A DNA stretch of 64,000 bases from JASGDC01 sp047605865 (GTDB taxonomy: Bacteria > Actinomycetota > Actinomycetes > Actinomycetales > Micrococcaceae). The stretch covers positions 1-64,000 of the forward strand of contig JASGFC010000005.1 of the NCBI GenBank assembly GCA_047605865.1. Direction: 5' to 3'. This document shows, in pieces, positions 52,263-61,727 of the stretch. Numbering within the stretch: position 1 is the first letter of the stretch; every line of letters starts with the position of its first letter. A program made the position numbers and the translations under genes. The notes beneath the pieces are model-generated. The model saw nothing but the letters and a program-made list of their open reading frames with translations. It made no database searches and was not told the DNA's origin.

Positions 52263-52357
52263 AGATAAAATTCCTCCACAAAATATTTTTATATCGACAA
52301 TACCCATGTTTTGTTTAAAGCCTTAATAATTTCTTTAGCTATGAGAGTCTTTTAGGC

Positions 52358-52987
52358 ATGGATTTTGATTTTGACCGCGCCTTTGACCAAGCCCATCATG
52401 CAATACAAGCTAGATGGAAGGTATATCTTGCTGCAACTTTTTCTTTGTTGCTTGTAGCAATCGTTGCATTTTTTGCGCTCAGTCATTTTAGCCCTAGTAA
52501 AAAGACACTTGTTTCCAAAGCAACAGCATCCCCTTCAGCATTTCAATCACATAAAATTGCCGTTCATATTACTGGAGCTATCAATAAACCAGGCGTTTAT
52601 TCACTTGCTCATGGCACGATAGGCATGCAACTGGTAGAGCAAGCAGGAGGTTTTACTCCTCAAGCAGATCAACATGCTACAAATCTTGCACGAAAATTAG
52701 AAGATGGTCAACAATTACATATTCCGCATCATGGCGAGCAAAATACTGATACTGCTGCTGGGGAATCAATATCGGAACAAGGGAATAAAACAGCAAACAA
52801 GAAAATAAATATCAATAAAGCTTCTGCTGCTGAGTTGGAAAGTTTACCTAAAATTGGTCCTGCAATGGCTCAGAAAATTATTGCTCACCGTGAAGAACAT
52901 CAATTTCAATCACTGTCAGATTTAGATGCTGTTGAAGGTATCGGCCCAAAAATGCTAGAAAGCCTCAAAGATCTTGTCACGTTCTAA
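52358..52987 (+). CDS. comEA: ComEA family DNA-binding competence protein
   Basis: 209 residues. ComEA holds incoming double-stranded DNA at the outer face of the membrane for ComEC. One membrane helix (about 25-47), then an SLBB domain (about 66-125, AVHITGAINKPGVYSL), a linker, and a C-terminal pair of helix-hairpin-helix motifs: INKASAAELESLPKIGPAMAQKI (about 149-171, with LPKIGPAMA) and LDAVEGIGPKMLESL (about 190-204). It overlaps comEC by 14 bp. Confidence 0.88.
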   Translation: MDFDFDRAFDQAHHAIQARWKVYLAATFSLLLVAIVAFFALSHFSPSKKTLVSKATASPSAFQSHKIAVHITGAINKPGVYSLAHGTIGMQLVEQAGGFTPQADQHATNLARKLEDGQQLHIPHHGEQNTDTAAGESISEQGNKTANKKININKASAAELESLPKIGPAMAQKIIAHREEHQFQSLSDLDAVEGIGPKMLESLKDLVTF

Positions 52988-55196
52988 AATATCAACTGAA
53001 AAGTACATTCTACTTGGTATTTCTCTTTACTCTTTATTTCTATTACACATCGTGTTGCAACTTGAAATACTCTACCTATACAGCGCTCTTGGTCTTCATA
53101 TCTTACTCTTTGTACTATGTACCCTATTGGTAGTAGCATGTAAAAATCCATCACAACGTTCATTTTTTGCTCTTGTTGCCTTCTTCTCCATAATAATTTC
53201 AATCATTCTAGGAAGAAGCCTTATAGCATATCCAAAACATCAACTGCATGAAATGCAAACAACAGCATATTTTAGAGTTTTAGCCGACCATAATCAGACA
53301 GAAGAACAGTATGTAAAAATTCACTTGCTTGAAATTTCTTCTGAAAGCAAAGATCTTGAACTATACCTTAAAACAACTGAGCATTTGTTGTATTACCAAG
53401 AAGTAACTGGATGCTTAAACGTTAAAGGAAAATTTGCGCGACCCTGTAGTGCTTTAACTGTGGTTCAAGATACTCCTGAATGGCTGCAAACCGTACAAAG
53501 TTTAAGGCAAGTCTTTACGCAGACCTTGGCGCAAACACATGAAAATACTCAAAGCTTATTACCTGGTTTTCTTTATGGTGAAACTTCTCAACATTCTACG
53601 CAGTTAAAAGAAACTTTTCGTATCACGGGACTAAGCCACATCTCTGCAGTTTCTGGAGCAAATTGTGCACTGATACTTCTTATAACCGCAACGCTTTTTC
53701 AACTGCATAGATTTCCTGTGGTGGTTCGTTGTGTTTTTCAGCTTGTTGTACTTGCCATATTTATCGCTTTAGTCAGAGCAGAAGCAAGTGCTTTACGAGC
53801 AGGAATCATGGCCGCCTTGGCCTTAGTCTGGACTGTAACAGATAGGAAAATTAACTTTTATCATGCTCTTGCCTGCACTATTTTGCTTGTAGTAATTTAC
53901 GATCCTTGGATAAGCACGAATTTTGGTTTTCTACTTTCTTGCACCGCAAGCTTAGCTTTAGTAGTTTCTACACAAACTTGTGCCAAAGCCCTTAAACTTC
54001 CAGCTAAACTAGCTTTTCCTTTGGCTGTACCAATAGTTACGCAAGTTTGGTGTCTTCCGTTATTGGTACTTTTTAGTGATGGAATACCACTGTATTCAAT
54101 CCCTGCAAATATTCTTATCGTTCCAGCTGTCAGTGTTATAAGTATCATTGGTTATCTTGTTTTTATAGTTCCTGTCAGCTGTAATATTTTTGCTGTTTTC
54201 TTAGATTTCTTCAGTAACTACATCGTTACTGTAAGTCAATTTTTTACTCAACTTCCTGCAGCTACCTTAGCTTTCCCCAAAGGTTTCCTTGGTTTTTTAA
54301 CCATACTGGCGTTATACACAGTAATTTTTATACTGCACAAAAAGTGCATCATCTTTCGTAAAACACTTCTGGCTATGATGTTTGTACTATGGGTATGCTG
54401 CCAGTTATTTCATGAAAATTTCTTTAACACTACAGTTTTACAAACAGGAGACATAGTGCAATGCGATATCGGTCAAGGAGATGCGTATCTTATTGCAACT
54501 AAACCACACCATGCACTCATGTTTGATGTTGGTCCTGAACAAGGGAAAGTCAGCAACTGCCTTAAGTATTTTCACATTGAAACTATAGATTTACTGATCA
54601 TTACTCATTTTCACGACGATCATTTTGGTGCTTTAGATCAAGTTCTTGAGACTGTAACTATTGGAGAAGTTTTTCTACCAAGCAACGCAACTCCTGAACC
54701 TCTAGCCCAAGAAACATTGGATAAATTTGAAAACCAGCAGATACCTACTCATCGTGTTCATGCAGGTCTTCAAGGCCATCATCACAATGTTTCATGGAAT
54801 GTTTTATGGCCAGAAATCCACAACGACTCTGAAGAAAATATCAACAACACATCTTTAGTTTTAAGTACTCGCATTGCAAGTGAAACAGGGGAAGTTTCAG
54901 CACTTTTTACTGGTGATAGTGAAGAGGAAGTCCATCAGGCACTTTCTAAAACTATACAACCACACGATATCCTCAAAGTTCCTCATCATGGCTCAAAAAC
55001 CACTAGCCCTGAACTTTTCAGACAAGTTCAACCACAGCTTGCCCTTATTAGTGCAGGTAAGCACAATAAGCACAAGCATCCTCATCCTAGTATCATTCAA
55101 CTTTTAGAGCAACAGCAGGTACATATTGTTCGCAGTGATGAAAAGGGAAGTACTGTCATTCGAAAGACATTAAATGGCTTTGAAGTCTTAGAGTAA
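52974..55196 (+). CDS. comEC: ComEC/Rec2 competence DNA-uptake channel protein
   Basis: 740 residues. The polytopic N-terminal and central parts (about 10-475) include the competence domain GLSHISAVSGANCALIL (about residues 216-232) and many helices; the C-terminal metallo-beta-lactamase-like domain (about 490-735) has DIGQGDAYLIAT, the metal motif ITHFHDDHFGALDQV (about 542-556) and VPHHGSKTTSPE (about 667-678). It forms the channel through which one DNA strand enters. The TTG at 52974 is the first possible start after comEA overlap; a later start cannot be ruled out. It ends 10 bp before holA. Confidence 0.88.
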   Translation: MSRSKISTEKYILLGISLYSLFLLHIVLQLEILYLYSALGLHILLFVLCTLLVVACKNPSQRSFFALVAFFSIIISIILGRSLIAYPKHQLHEMQTTAYFRVLADHNQTEEQYVKIHLLEISSESKDLELYLKTTEHLLYYQEVTGCLNVKGKFARPCSALTVVQDTPEWLQTVQSLRQVFTQTLAQTHENTQSLLPGFLYGETSQHSTQLKETFRITGLSHISAVSGANCALILLITATLFQLHRFPVVVRCVFQLVVLAIFIALVRAEASALRAGIMAALALVWTVTDRKINFYHALACTILLVVIYDPWISTNFGFLLSCTASLALVVSTQTCAKALKLPAKLAFPLAVPIVTQVWCLPLLVLFSDGIPLYSIPANILIVPAVSVISIIGYLVFIVPVSCNIFAVFLDFFSNYIVTVSQFFTQLPAATLAFPKGFLGFLTILALYTVIFILHKKCIIFRKTLLAMMFVLWVCCQLFHENFFNTTVLQTGDIVQCDIGQGDAYLIATKPHHALMFDVGPEQGKVSNCLKYFHIETIDLLIITHFHDDHFGALDQVLETVTIGEVFLPSNATPEPLAQETLDKFENQQIPTHRVHAGLQGHHHNVSWNVLWPEIHNDSEENINNTSLVLSTRIASETGEVSALFTGDSEEEVHQALSKTIQPHDILKVPHHGSKTTSPELFRQVQPQLALISAGKHNKHKHPHPSIIQLLEQQQVHIVRSDEKGSTVIRKTLNGFEVLE

Positions 55197-55206
55197 ACTT
55201 AAAAGT

Positions 55207-56151
55207 ATGCAGCATATTTACCTCATCCTAGGTTCTGAAGATTACCTTGTGTTTGAAGCAAAAAAAGACATTAAAGATCACATTCTTGCAGCAGATCCTG
55301 CAACAGAGATTATTGAACTTTCGGCTGCAGATTATTCAGCTGGGTCACTTCACAATGCAGCAAGTCCTTCACTTTTTTCTAGCAATAAGCTGCTATTTGT
55401 TGACCAGCTAGAGAAAATGAATGAGGAATTTATATCTGATACCCAGGATTTTATAAAAGACATTCCTGAAGACGTTGTTACTGTGTTTCATCATGCTGGT
55501 GGACAAAAAGGTAAAAAGATTTTAGATCTTTTGAAGAAAAAAGCAGAAGTCATTGAAGCTAAACCTTTAACGAAAGAAATGGATAAAGTTCAATTTGTGC
55601 GAAAAATTTTCAAAAAAAATGAGAGAACTATTGAACCTCAAGCTCTCCGTTTACTGTTAAGTTCAGTTGGATCTCAGCTTTCTGAATTGGGCAATGCTGC
55701 TCAACAGCTCATAGATGATACTAATGGTGAAGTAACTGACGAAATGGTTGAACAATACTATGGTGGCAGAGTTGAGGTTACTGTCTTTAAAGTTGTTGAT
55801 GCAGCCACTGCCGGTAATACTGAAAAAGCTCTTGCTGGTCTTCGTCATGCAATGAGTATTGGTCTTGAAGCTGTTCCTCTTGTTGCTGCAATGGCAGCAA
55901 AGTTAAGAACTATGGCACGAGTTTCAGACAAACAGGGCAATCCTGCTTCCCTTGCCAAAGAACTTGGTGCCGCTCCTTGGCAGTTACAGCAGGCACAACG
56001 AGACTTGCGTGGCTGGAACCCTAAGACCTTAACACAGGCTATTGAAGCTGTTGCAGATGCTGATAGTGAAGTTAAAGGTGGTAGTAAAGACCCAAATTTC
56101 GCTGTTGAAAATATGGTAAGAATTGTTTCGAGTGCTGCAAAAGGCAACTAA
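55207..56151 (+). CDS. holA: DNA polymerase III delta subunit
   Basis: 314 residues. It opens the beta clamp for loading onto DNA. The start YLILGSEDYLVFEAKKDI (about residues 5-22) is characteristic. The N-terminal ATPase-like domain lacks a P-loop, as normal; the middle reads PEDVVTVFHHAGGQKGKK; the C-terminal helical collar (about 210-310) ends KGGSKDPNFAVENMV. comEA-comEC-holA is the usual order. A taaact 7 nt before the ATG hints at an additional leaderless start. Confidence 0.9.
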   Translation: MQHIYLILGSEDYLVFEAKKDIKDHILAADPATEIIELSAADYSAGSLHNAASPSLFSSNKLLFVDQLEKMNEEFISDTQDFIKDIPEDVVTVFHHAGGQKGKKILDLLKKKAEVIEAKPLTKEMDKVQFVRKIFKKNERTIEPQALRLLLSSVGSQLSELGNAAQQLIDDTNGEVTDEMVEQYYGGRVEVTVFKVVDAATAGNTEKALAGLRHAMSIGLEAVPLVAAMAAKLRTMARVSDKQGNPASLAKELGAAPWQLQQAQRDLRGWNPKTLTQAIEAVADADSEVKGGSKDPNFAVENMVRIVSSAAKGN

Positions 56152-56225
56152 AAATTTTAAACTCACTTATTGTAGAATGAGTTTAACTGTTTAAATCGGA
56201 TCCAAAACGAAAGAGACTATAAGCT

Positions 56226-57014
56226 GTGGAAAAGATCATCGCAACATTTGTAACCTCGCTTGAACTTTTAGGCGCAGTAACCATGATTCTTGGTTTTATT
56301 GTGGCCTTTTTATTTGCTCTTCGTGCCATGTCACATGGGCAACCTGGTCAGCAAGCCTTCCAATTGCTTCGTAAGCTTATAGGGTCCTCAATTCTACTAG
56401 GTCTTGAAATTTTGGTTGCTGCAGACCTACTTCGCACCATGATGACTCCTACACTTAATGACGTTCTTGTCTTAGCTTTAATCGTTCTCATTCGTACATT
56501 CTTGAGTATTTCAATTCAGATTGAAATTGAAGGAATGCTTCCGTGGAAACGTGCCATGTTTGAAAGTGGTGGACAAATCCTTACTAGAGAACTTAAACAG
56601 CAAATCAAAAACCCTGGACAAGCAAAAACTAAAGAAACTACCACTCAGAATAAGAGAAATGTGGTAACTGGTAGTTTTGATTCGCCAGTAACTCGAGTCA
56701 CTGAATCAAACCCTACTCAACTTCAAGTACATCATACTCAAACTCAGTTGCAACATCAGCAAGAACAAGTACACAAGAAACAGCAGCAAGAACAACAACT
56801 TGTTCAAACTCAGTCACATCAACACCTAGAGCCAGTGCAAACTTTTGAAACGCAAACTCACGTAAAAAAACCAGCGCATCTTCAGCATGAACAATATCAA
56901 CATCCTGTGCCACAGGTACCACAACAAGTTTATGATGATGGTGTTCGCTACAATGCAAATCAAGAGCAATTTACAGCATATAACAACGCTGAAAATCCTT
57001 ATTACAATAAATAA
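56226..57014 (+). CDS. DUF1622 membrane protein with a long Gln/His-rich tail
   Basis: 262 residues. The N-terminal 120 residues match DUF1622: three membrane helices (about 8-32, 46-70, 76-97), the block GLEILVAADLLRTMMTP (about 60-76) and IRTFLSISIQIEIEG (about 88-102), ending in PWKRAMF. The last 130 residues are hydrophilic and strongly biased to Gln and His (for instance THTQTQLQHQQEQ-like stretches near 165-205), which is unlike the usual short family members. Low-complexity expansion is likely, and metal binding is a possibility. GTG start. Function unknown. Confidence 0.7.
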   Translation: MEKIIATFVTSLELLGAVTMILGFIVAFLFALRAMSHGQPGQQAFQLLRKLIGSSILLGLEILVAADLLRTMMTPTLNDVLVLALIVLIRTFLSISIQIEIEGMLPWKRAMFESGGQILTRELKQQIKNPGQAKTKETTTQNKRNVVTGSFDSPVTRVTESNPTQLQVHHTQTQLQHQQEQVHKKQQQEQQLVQTQSHQHLEPVQTFETQTHVKKPAHLQHEQYQHPVPQVPQQVYDDGVRYNANQEQFTAYNNAENPYYNK

Positions 57015-57052
57015 AGCTAGCTAAACTTTACTGATTTAAAAAGTATTCCACT

Positions 57053-57089
57053 AAAAAATGTCCTAGACAGATTGGCTAGGACATTTTTT
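57053..57089. terminator. Bidirectional terminator between the DUF1622 gene and rpsT
   Basis: Perfect 14-bp stem aaaaaatgtcctag / ctaggacatttttt with a nine-base loop; T runs on both strands serve both convergent genes. Confidence 0.93.
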
Positions 57090-57101
57090 ATTAAAAAGTT
57101 T

Positions 57102-57368
57102 TTAAGCGTTCATCTTATTGACGCGATGAGCGATTTTAGATTTTTTGTTAGCAGCTTTGTTACGGTGATAAACACCTTTTGATACTGCTTTATCAATCTT
57201 GCGTGATACAACCTTCATAGCTTCTTGAGCAGTTTGGCTATCACCTTTTTCAATTGCTTCATCAACGTGACGAGTCAAAGTCTTGATTTCTGACTTAACG
57301 CTATTGTTGCGAAGACGCGCTTTTTCATTAGTAAGAATACGTTTCTTCTGAGACTTAATATTAGCCAA
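57102..57368 (-). CDS. rpsT: 30S ribosomal protein S20
   Basis: 88 residues, all-helical. It binds 16S rRNA near the foot of the 30S subunit. It begins MANIKSQKKRILTNEKARLRN, in which NIKSQKKR is the hallmark, and ends in a lysine-rich GVYHRNKAANKKSKIAHRV block. The ribosome-binding site is agagagaa. The upstream region holds a nested hairpin that may be in its 5' leader. Next to holA and lepA as is usual. Confidence 0.95.
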   Translation of the reverse strand: MANIKSQKKRILTNEKARLRNNSVKSEIKTLTRHVDEAIEKGDSQTAQEAMKVVSRKIDKAVSKGVYHRNKAANKKSKIAHRVNKMNA

Positions 57369-57408
57369 TTTTATTCTCTCTGTTTAAGGGACATGGTCTA
57401 GAGGACTT

Positions 57409-57458
57409 CTATACTTTCAGGACTGAGGCTAGTGGGGCTAGCAAAATAGAAAGTATAG
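57409..57458 (-). promoter_or_regulatory. Nested hairpin in the upstream region of rpsT
   Basis: Outer arms ctatactttc / gaaagtatag (57409-57418 and 57449-57458) enclose a second stem gctag-tgggg-ctagc (57428-57442). A third small stem gtgc-ttc-gcac lies at 57462-57472. It may be an S20 leader structure or a -10-containing operator (TATACT on the minus strand). Confidence 0.45.
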
Positions 57459-57569
57459 AGTGTGCTTCGCACGACCTGAGCAAAACACGAATACATACAC
57501 TATAGCAAACTTGCACTTCAAGAGTGAAAAATACACACTGCTTAATAGAAAGCTAAAGGATATAGAATT

Positions 57570-57599
57570 TTGCCAACACAGTATGTATGAGATGATAGT
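57570..57599 (+). promoter_or_regulatory. Predicted lepA promoter
   Basis: -35 ttgcca (57570-57575) and -10 gatagt (57594-57599) with an 18-bp spacer, 41 nt before the start. Confidence 0.45.
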
Positions 57600-57640
57600 A
57601 GTAAAATCAGTTAACTACCTACCATAGATAAGGATTCTTC

Positions 57641-59494
57641 GTGTCTCCACGTGCACTTAATGTACCTGTTCCTTCACAAACTGACCCTGAAATCATCAGG
57701 AATTTTTGCATTATTGCCCATATTGACCACGGAAAATCCACTTTAGCAGATCGTATGCTTGGTGTAACTGGCGTATTGAACAAACGTGATGAAAAAGCTC
57801 AATATCTGGATCGCATGGATATTGAACGTGAACGTGGTATTACCATTAAATCCCAAGCAGTACGCCTACCTTGGAATGCTCATGGCACAGACTATGCGCT
57901 AAACATGATTGATACCCCGGGGCATGTTGACTTCACCTATGAAGTTTCTAGATCACTTGCAGCATGCGAAGGAGCTATACTTCTTGTTGATGCAGCTCAA
58001 GGTATTGAGGCACAAACCCTTGCAAACTTATACCTGGCCATGGAAAATGATTTAACCATTATCCCAGTTCTAAATAAAATTGATCTTCCAGCGGCACAAC
58101 CTGAAAAATATGCCGAAGAGCTTGCGCAGCTTATCGGGGGAACACCAGAAGATGTACTCAAAATTTCTGCAAAAACTGGTGAAGGCGTAGAAGAAGTACT
58201 TGATAAAGTTGTCGCAGAGATCCCGCCACCAGTCGGGGTTAAAGACGCACCTGCTCGTGCTATGATTTTCGACTCAGTCTATGATACCTATCGTGGCGTT
58301 GTTACCTACGTTCGTGTTGTTGACGGAGAACTTAAGCCAAAAGAAAAAATCCAAATGATGTCTACCAAAGCAACTCACGATACTTTGGAAATTGGTGTCA
58401 TCAGCCCAGAACCTATCCCAACAAAAGGACTTGGTGTTGGAGAAGTAGGCTACATCATTACTGGAGTAAAAGATGTACGTCAATCAAAAGTTGGTGACAC
58501 CATCACTGAGCTCAATAATCCAGCTCAAGAATCACTTGGGGGTTACGATAACCCTCAACCTATGGTCTTTTCCGGCTTGTATCCCATTGATGGTTCTGAA
58601 TACCCAGCACTACGCGAAGCTTTGGATAAACTTCAACTTAATGATGCAGCCCTCGTATATGAACCCGAAAACTCCACTGCACTTGGCTTTGGCTTCCGTT
58701 GTGGTTTCCTAGGACTTTTACACTTGGAAATTACTCGTGACAGGCTGGAACGTGAATTTGGTATTGATTTGATTTCCACTGCACCTAACGTTGTTTACAA
58801 TGTTACTGCTGAAGATGGCACAGAAGTTATAGTAACTAACCCTAGTGAATTTCCAGAAGGAAAATTACAATCAATTCGTGAACCAGTAGTATCAGCAACT
58901 TTAATTGCTCCTAGTGAATTTGTTGGAACTATTATGGAACTATGCCAACAGCGTCGTGGCGTGTTAGGTGGTATGGATTACCTTTCAGAAGACCGTGTAG
59001 AAATCCGTTACACCTTACCTTTAGCTGAAATTGTTTTTGATTTCTTTGACCAACTCAAATCTCGCACCCGAGGTTATGCTTCTCTTGACTGGAAAGCAGC
59101 TGGCGAACAAGAAGCAGAACTTGTCAAAGTTGATATCTTACTTCAAGGTCAAGCTGTAGATGCTTTTAGCGCTATCACTCACAAAGATAAAGCCTATTCT
59201 TATGGCACGATGATGGCTGGCAAGCTCAAAGAGCTCATTCCAAGGCAACAATTTGAAGTGCCTATTCAGGCTGCAATTGGTGCTCGCATCATTGCTCGTG
59301 AAAATATTAGAGCTATGCGTAAAGACGTTTTGGCTAAATGTTATGGTGGTGACATCAGCCGTAAGCGTAAACTTCTTGAAAAACAAAAAGAGGGAAAGAA
59401 ACGTATGAAAAATATTGGTTCTGTTGAAGTTCCTCAAGAGGCCTTTGTTGCCGCTCTTTCTTCAGACGGGTCAACAGGCAAGAAAGAACATTAG
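57641..59494 (+). CDS. lepA: Elongation factor 4 (LepA)
   Basis: 617 residues, translational GTPase that back-translocates or aids ribosome biogenesis. GTP motifs: FCIIAHIDHGKSTLADRM (about residues 22-39, G1), RERGITIKSQ (G2), IDTPGHVDFTYEV (about 91-103, G3), and PVLNKIDLPAA (about 143-153, G4). The family-specific C-terminal domain follows (YLSEDRVEIRYTLPLAEIVFDFFD, LKSRTRGYASLDW). GTG start. Its stop shares one base with the hemW GTG. Confidence 0.95.
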   Translation: MSPRALNVPVPSQTDPEIIRNFCIIAHIDHGKSTLADRMLGVTGVLNKRDEKAQYLDRMDIERERGITIKSQAVRLPWNAHGTDYALNMIDTPGHVDFTYEVSRSLAACEGAILLVDAAQGIEAQTLANLYLAMENDLTIIPVLNKIDLPAAQPEKYAEELAQLIGGTPEDVLKISAKTGEGVEEVLDKVVAEIPPPVGVKDAPARAMIFDSVYDTYRGVVTYVRVVDGELKPKEKIQMMSTKATHDTLEIGVISPEPIPTKGLGVGEVGYIITGVKDVRQSKVGDTITELNNPAQESLGGYDNPQPMVFSGLYPIDGSEYPALREALDKLQLNDAALVYEPENSTALGFGFRCGFLGLLHLEITRDRLEREFGIDLISTAPNVVYNVTAEDGTEVIVTNPSEFPEGKLQSIREPVVSATLIAPSEFVGTIMELCQQRRGVLGGMDYLSEDRVEIRYTLPLAEIVFDFFDQLKSRTRGYASLDWKAAGEQEAELVKVDILLQGQAVDAFSAITHKDKAYSYGTMMAGKLKELIPRQQFEVPIQAAIGARIIARENIRAMRKDVLAKCYGGDISRKRKLLEKQKEGKKRMKNIGSVEVPQEAFVAALSSDGSTGKKEH

Positions 59495-60669
59495 TGTCTG
59501 ATTCTGCTTTCACACCAGTTATCACTCAAGCTTGCGCCAAAAGGAAAACAGCTACACCTTTATCGCTCTACATCCATATTCCTTATTGTAAAGTTCGTTG
59601 TGGTTACTGTGATTTCAATACTTACACTGCTGAAGAGCTCGGTGAGGGAGTAAACCAAAAGACGTACTACCAGCAAGTCATTGAAGAACTTCATCAGTAT
59701 TTTAAAATCCTTAACTCTCATGAAAAATTTCACACTATTTTCTTCGGTGGCGGAACGCCTACCTTGCTTGCAGCACAACAGCTCTGCGACATCGTGACAG
59801 AACTTAAAAAGTTTGGCATCAATGAAGAGTGTGAAATTACGACTGAAGCCAACCCAGATACACTCAGCTACGAGTATCTAAAAACACTGAAAACAGGTGG
59901 GTTCACAAGAATTTCTATAGGTATGCAATCTGCTGTACCTCACGTTTTAAAGACTTTAGATAGAACCCATAATCCTCATAACGTTCATCAAGCTGTTCGA
60001 TGGTGTAAAGATTTAGGATTATACGTAAGCCTTGACCTTATTTATGGAACCCCTGGAGAGTCTCTTGAGGATTGGAAAACAAGTCTTAAAACTGCTGTAG
60101 CTTTGCGCCCAGACCATATCTCAGCCTATGCGCTCATCATTGAAGAAGGCACTAAGATGTACCGAGATATCAAGCATGGTCTCATCGCTGAACCTGATCC
60201 TGATGATCAAGCTAGCAAATACGAAATAGCAGATAATATTTTGCATCAATCAGGATATAGCTGGTATGAAGTGAGTAATTGGAGCACCTCTAAGAATACT
60301 CAATGCCAACACAATATTAACTATTGGAAAAACGCAGACTGGTTAGGTATTGGCCCAGGAGCCCATGGGCACATTGACGGTGTGCGCTGGTACAACGTTA
60401 AACACCCTAGGGCTTATACTCAACGGCTTGCTGCAGGTTTCCCAGTCCACGAATTTGAAGTATTAACTGATGAAGAAAAGCATGAAGAACATATCATGCT
60501 CGCTATGAGAATTAAAGATGGTATCAATGTATCAGAAGTTCCTACTGAGCAGCTTTCTAAGTGGCAGGACAATGGTTATATCAGCTCTTCAAGAAAAGAG
60601 AAACTACAATTAACTCAAAAAGGCCGGCTCTTTGCCGACCTTCTTGTGAAAGAACTTCTTCTAAACTAA
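59494..60669 (+). CDS. hemW: Heme chaperone HemW (radical SAM)
   Basis: 391 residues. The radical SAM cluster is YIHIPYCKVRCGYCDFNTY (about residues 26-44, CxxxCxxC). FFGGGTPTLL (about 86-95) and GMQSAVPHVLKTLDRTH (about 147-163) follow. Long called coproporphyrinogen oxidase-like, such proteins bind heme and pass it to apo-proteins; the HNxxYW motif of HemW is seen in CQHNINYWKNADWLGIGPGA (about 269-288). It overlaps lepA by one base. The usual next gene in actinobacteria is hrcA, which is absent here. Confidence 0.9.
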   Translation: MSDSAFTPVITQACAKRKTATPLSLYIHIPYCKVRCGYCDFNTYTAEELGEGVNQKTYYQQVIEELHQYFKILNSHEKFHTIFFGGGTPTLLAAQQLCDIVTELKKFGINEECEITTEANPDTLSYEYLKTLKTGGFTRISIGMQSAVPHVLKTLDRTHNPHNVHQAVRWCKDLGLYVSLDLIYGTPGESLEDWKTSLKTAVALRPDHISAYALIIEEGTKMYRDIKHGLIAEPDPDDQASKYEIADNILHQSGYSWYEVSNWSTSKNTQCQHNINYWKNADWLGIGPGAHGHIDGVRWYNVKHPRAYTQRLAAGFPVHEFEVLTDEEKHEEHIMLAMRIKDGINVSEVPTEQLSKWQDNGYISSSRKEKLQLTQKGRLFADLLVKELLLN

Positions 60670-60670
60670 G

Positions 60671-61636
60671 TTACTTGTTCTTTAAATCTTTACGCAATAA
60701 TAATGGCTCTTCATCGTCTGCATCAAAATCATAAACCTCTGATGCTGTTGAAGTTTGTGTAGTGTCTGATAGCGTAGCAGTTTGCGTAGCATCTGATAAT
60801 GCAGTAGTTTGTTCAGCTGGCATTGTTGACATAGTCGGAACATTTGGTTTTTTTGCACTTCTAAGTCTTGCCGGAGCTTTATGCGTAGAAGTTGTACCAG
60901 TAGAAACATTAGTGTTGGTAGTTACATCAAGTGGGGCATCAAGCTGGCTTTGCTGCGCTAAAGCAGCCTGAGTCTGAGCTTCTTGTAACTGGGCTTGACG
61001 TGCTTTAGCTTCTGCAGCACGAGCTTTAGCTTCTTGTTGAGCAGCTTTCTGTGCTACTTTACGTTGTTGAGCTTGTGCTGCTTTTGCTTTACGAAGTTGA
61101 GCTCTTGCAGCACGAGCCTTAATTTTTTCTTCACGAACTTTTTGCTTTTCGAGCTTTTTCAATTCTTTCTTACGAGCAGCAGCTTCTTTTTGGGCTTTCA
61201 AAGCTGCAATTTCTTCTGGTGTCCATACTTTGCGTTGTTGACGACCAGTTACAATGCGCCAAAGTTTAGACAAGTTAAAAGGGTAACGATAAGGTTTACC
61301 TCTGCTTGCTACAACACCGCCAATAACTGAAAAGGCAATAAGAAAAGCCCATACACCAAAAGCAGACCATTTAAAGATACTTCCCACATGCGGAATATTT
61401 GACAGGAGCAAGAAAAGCAATACAAGCAAAAACAATGGTAAAGAAAAATCCATTGCTTCTTTAGATTCACTCTTTGTAAAGGCACCATACTTTCCCAGGT
61501 ATCGATGGATAAGGTAGGGAGGTATTGGTCCAACAGCTCCACCGAAGTGAGCTAGAGTTGCCCAATCTTTATCTTCTGAAGGACGGAAGTGATTCGGATC
61601 CTCTAAGCGTGCCTTACTATTCGTAATAGTTGTCAT
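60671..61636 (-). CDS. DUF4870 membrane protein with a long charged tail
   Basis: 321 residues. The N-terminal half matches DUF4870: DKDWATLAHFGGAVGPIPPYLIHRY (about residues 23-47, of which WATLAHFGG is typical), then two hydrophobic segments (about 67-84 and 91-112). After residue about 140 comes a coiled coil rich in Ala, Lys, Arg and Gln (about 140-235) and a Thr/Ser-rich acidic end. Function unknown. It lies convergent to hemW (1-bp gap) and divergent from dnaJ, in the position of hrcA. Confidence 0.72.
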   Translation of the reverse strand: MTTITNSKARLEDPNHFRPSEDKDWATLAHFGGAVGPIPPYLIHRYLGKYGAFTKSESKEAMDFSLPLFLLVLLFLLLSNIPHVGSIFKWSAFGVWAFLIAFSVIGGVVASRGKPYRYPFNLSKLWRIVTGRQQRKVWTPEEIAALKAQKEAAARKKELKKLEKQKVREEKIKARAARAQLRKAKAAQAQQRKVAQKAAQQEAKARAAEAKARQAQLQEAQTQAALAQQSQLDAPLDVTTNTNVSTGTTSTHKAPARLRSAKKPNVPTMSTMPAEQTTALSDATQTATLSDTTQTSTASEVYDFDADDEEPLLLRKDLKNK

Positions 61637-61727
61637 AATGCCTTCATTATGGCACGAAATTAAACAACATACTGTACTAGCTATAAGTGTTTTATGATTT
61701 CTTAGGAAAATTTGTTTCAGCTCAGAG

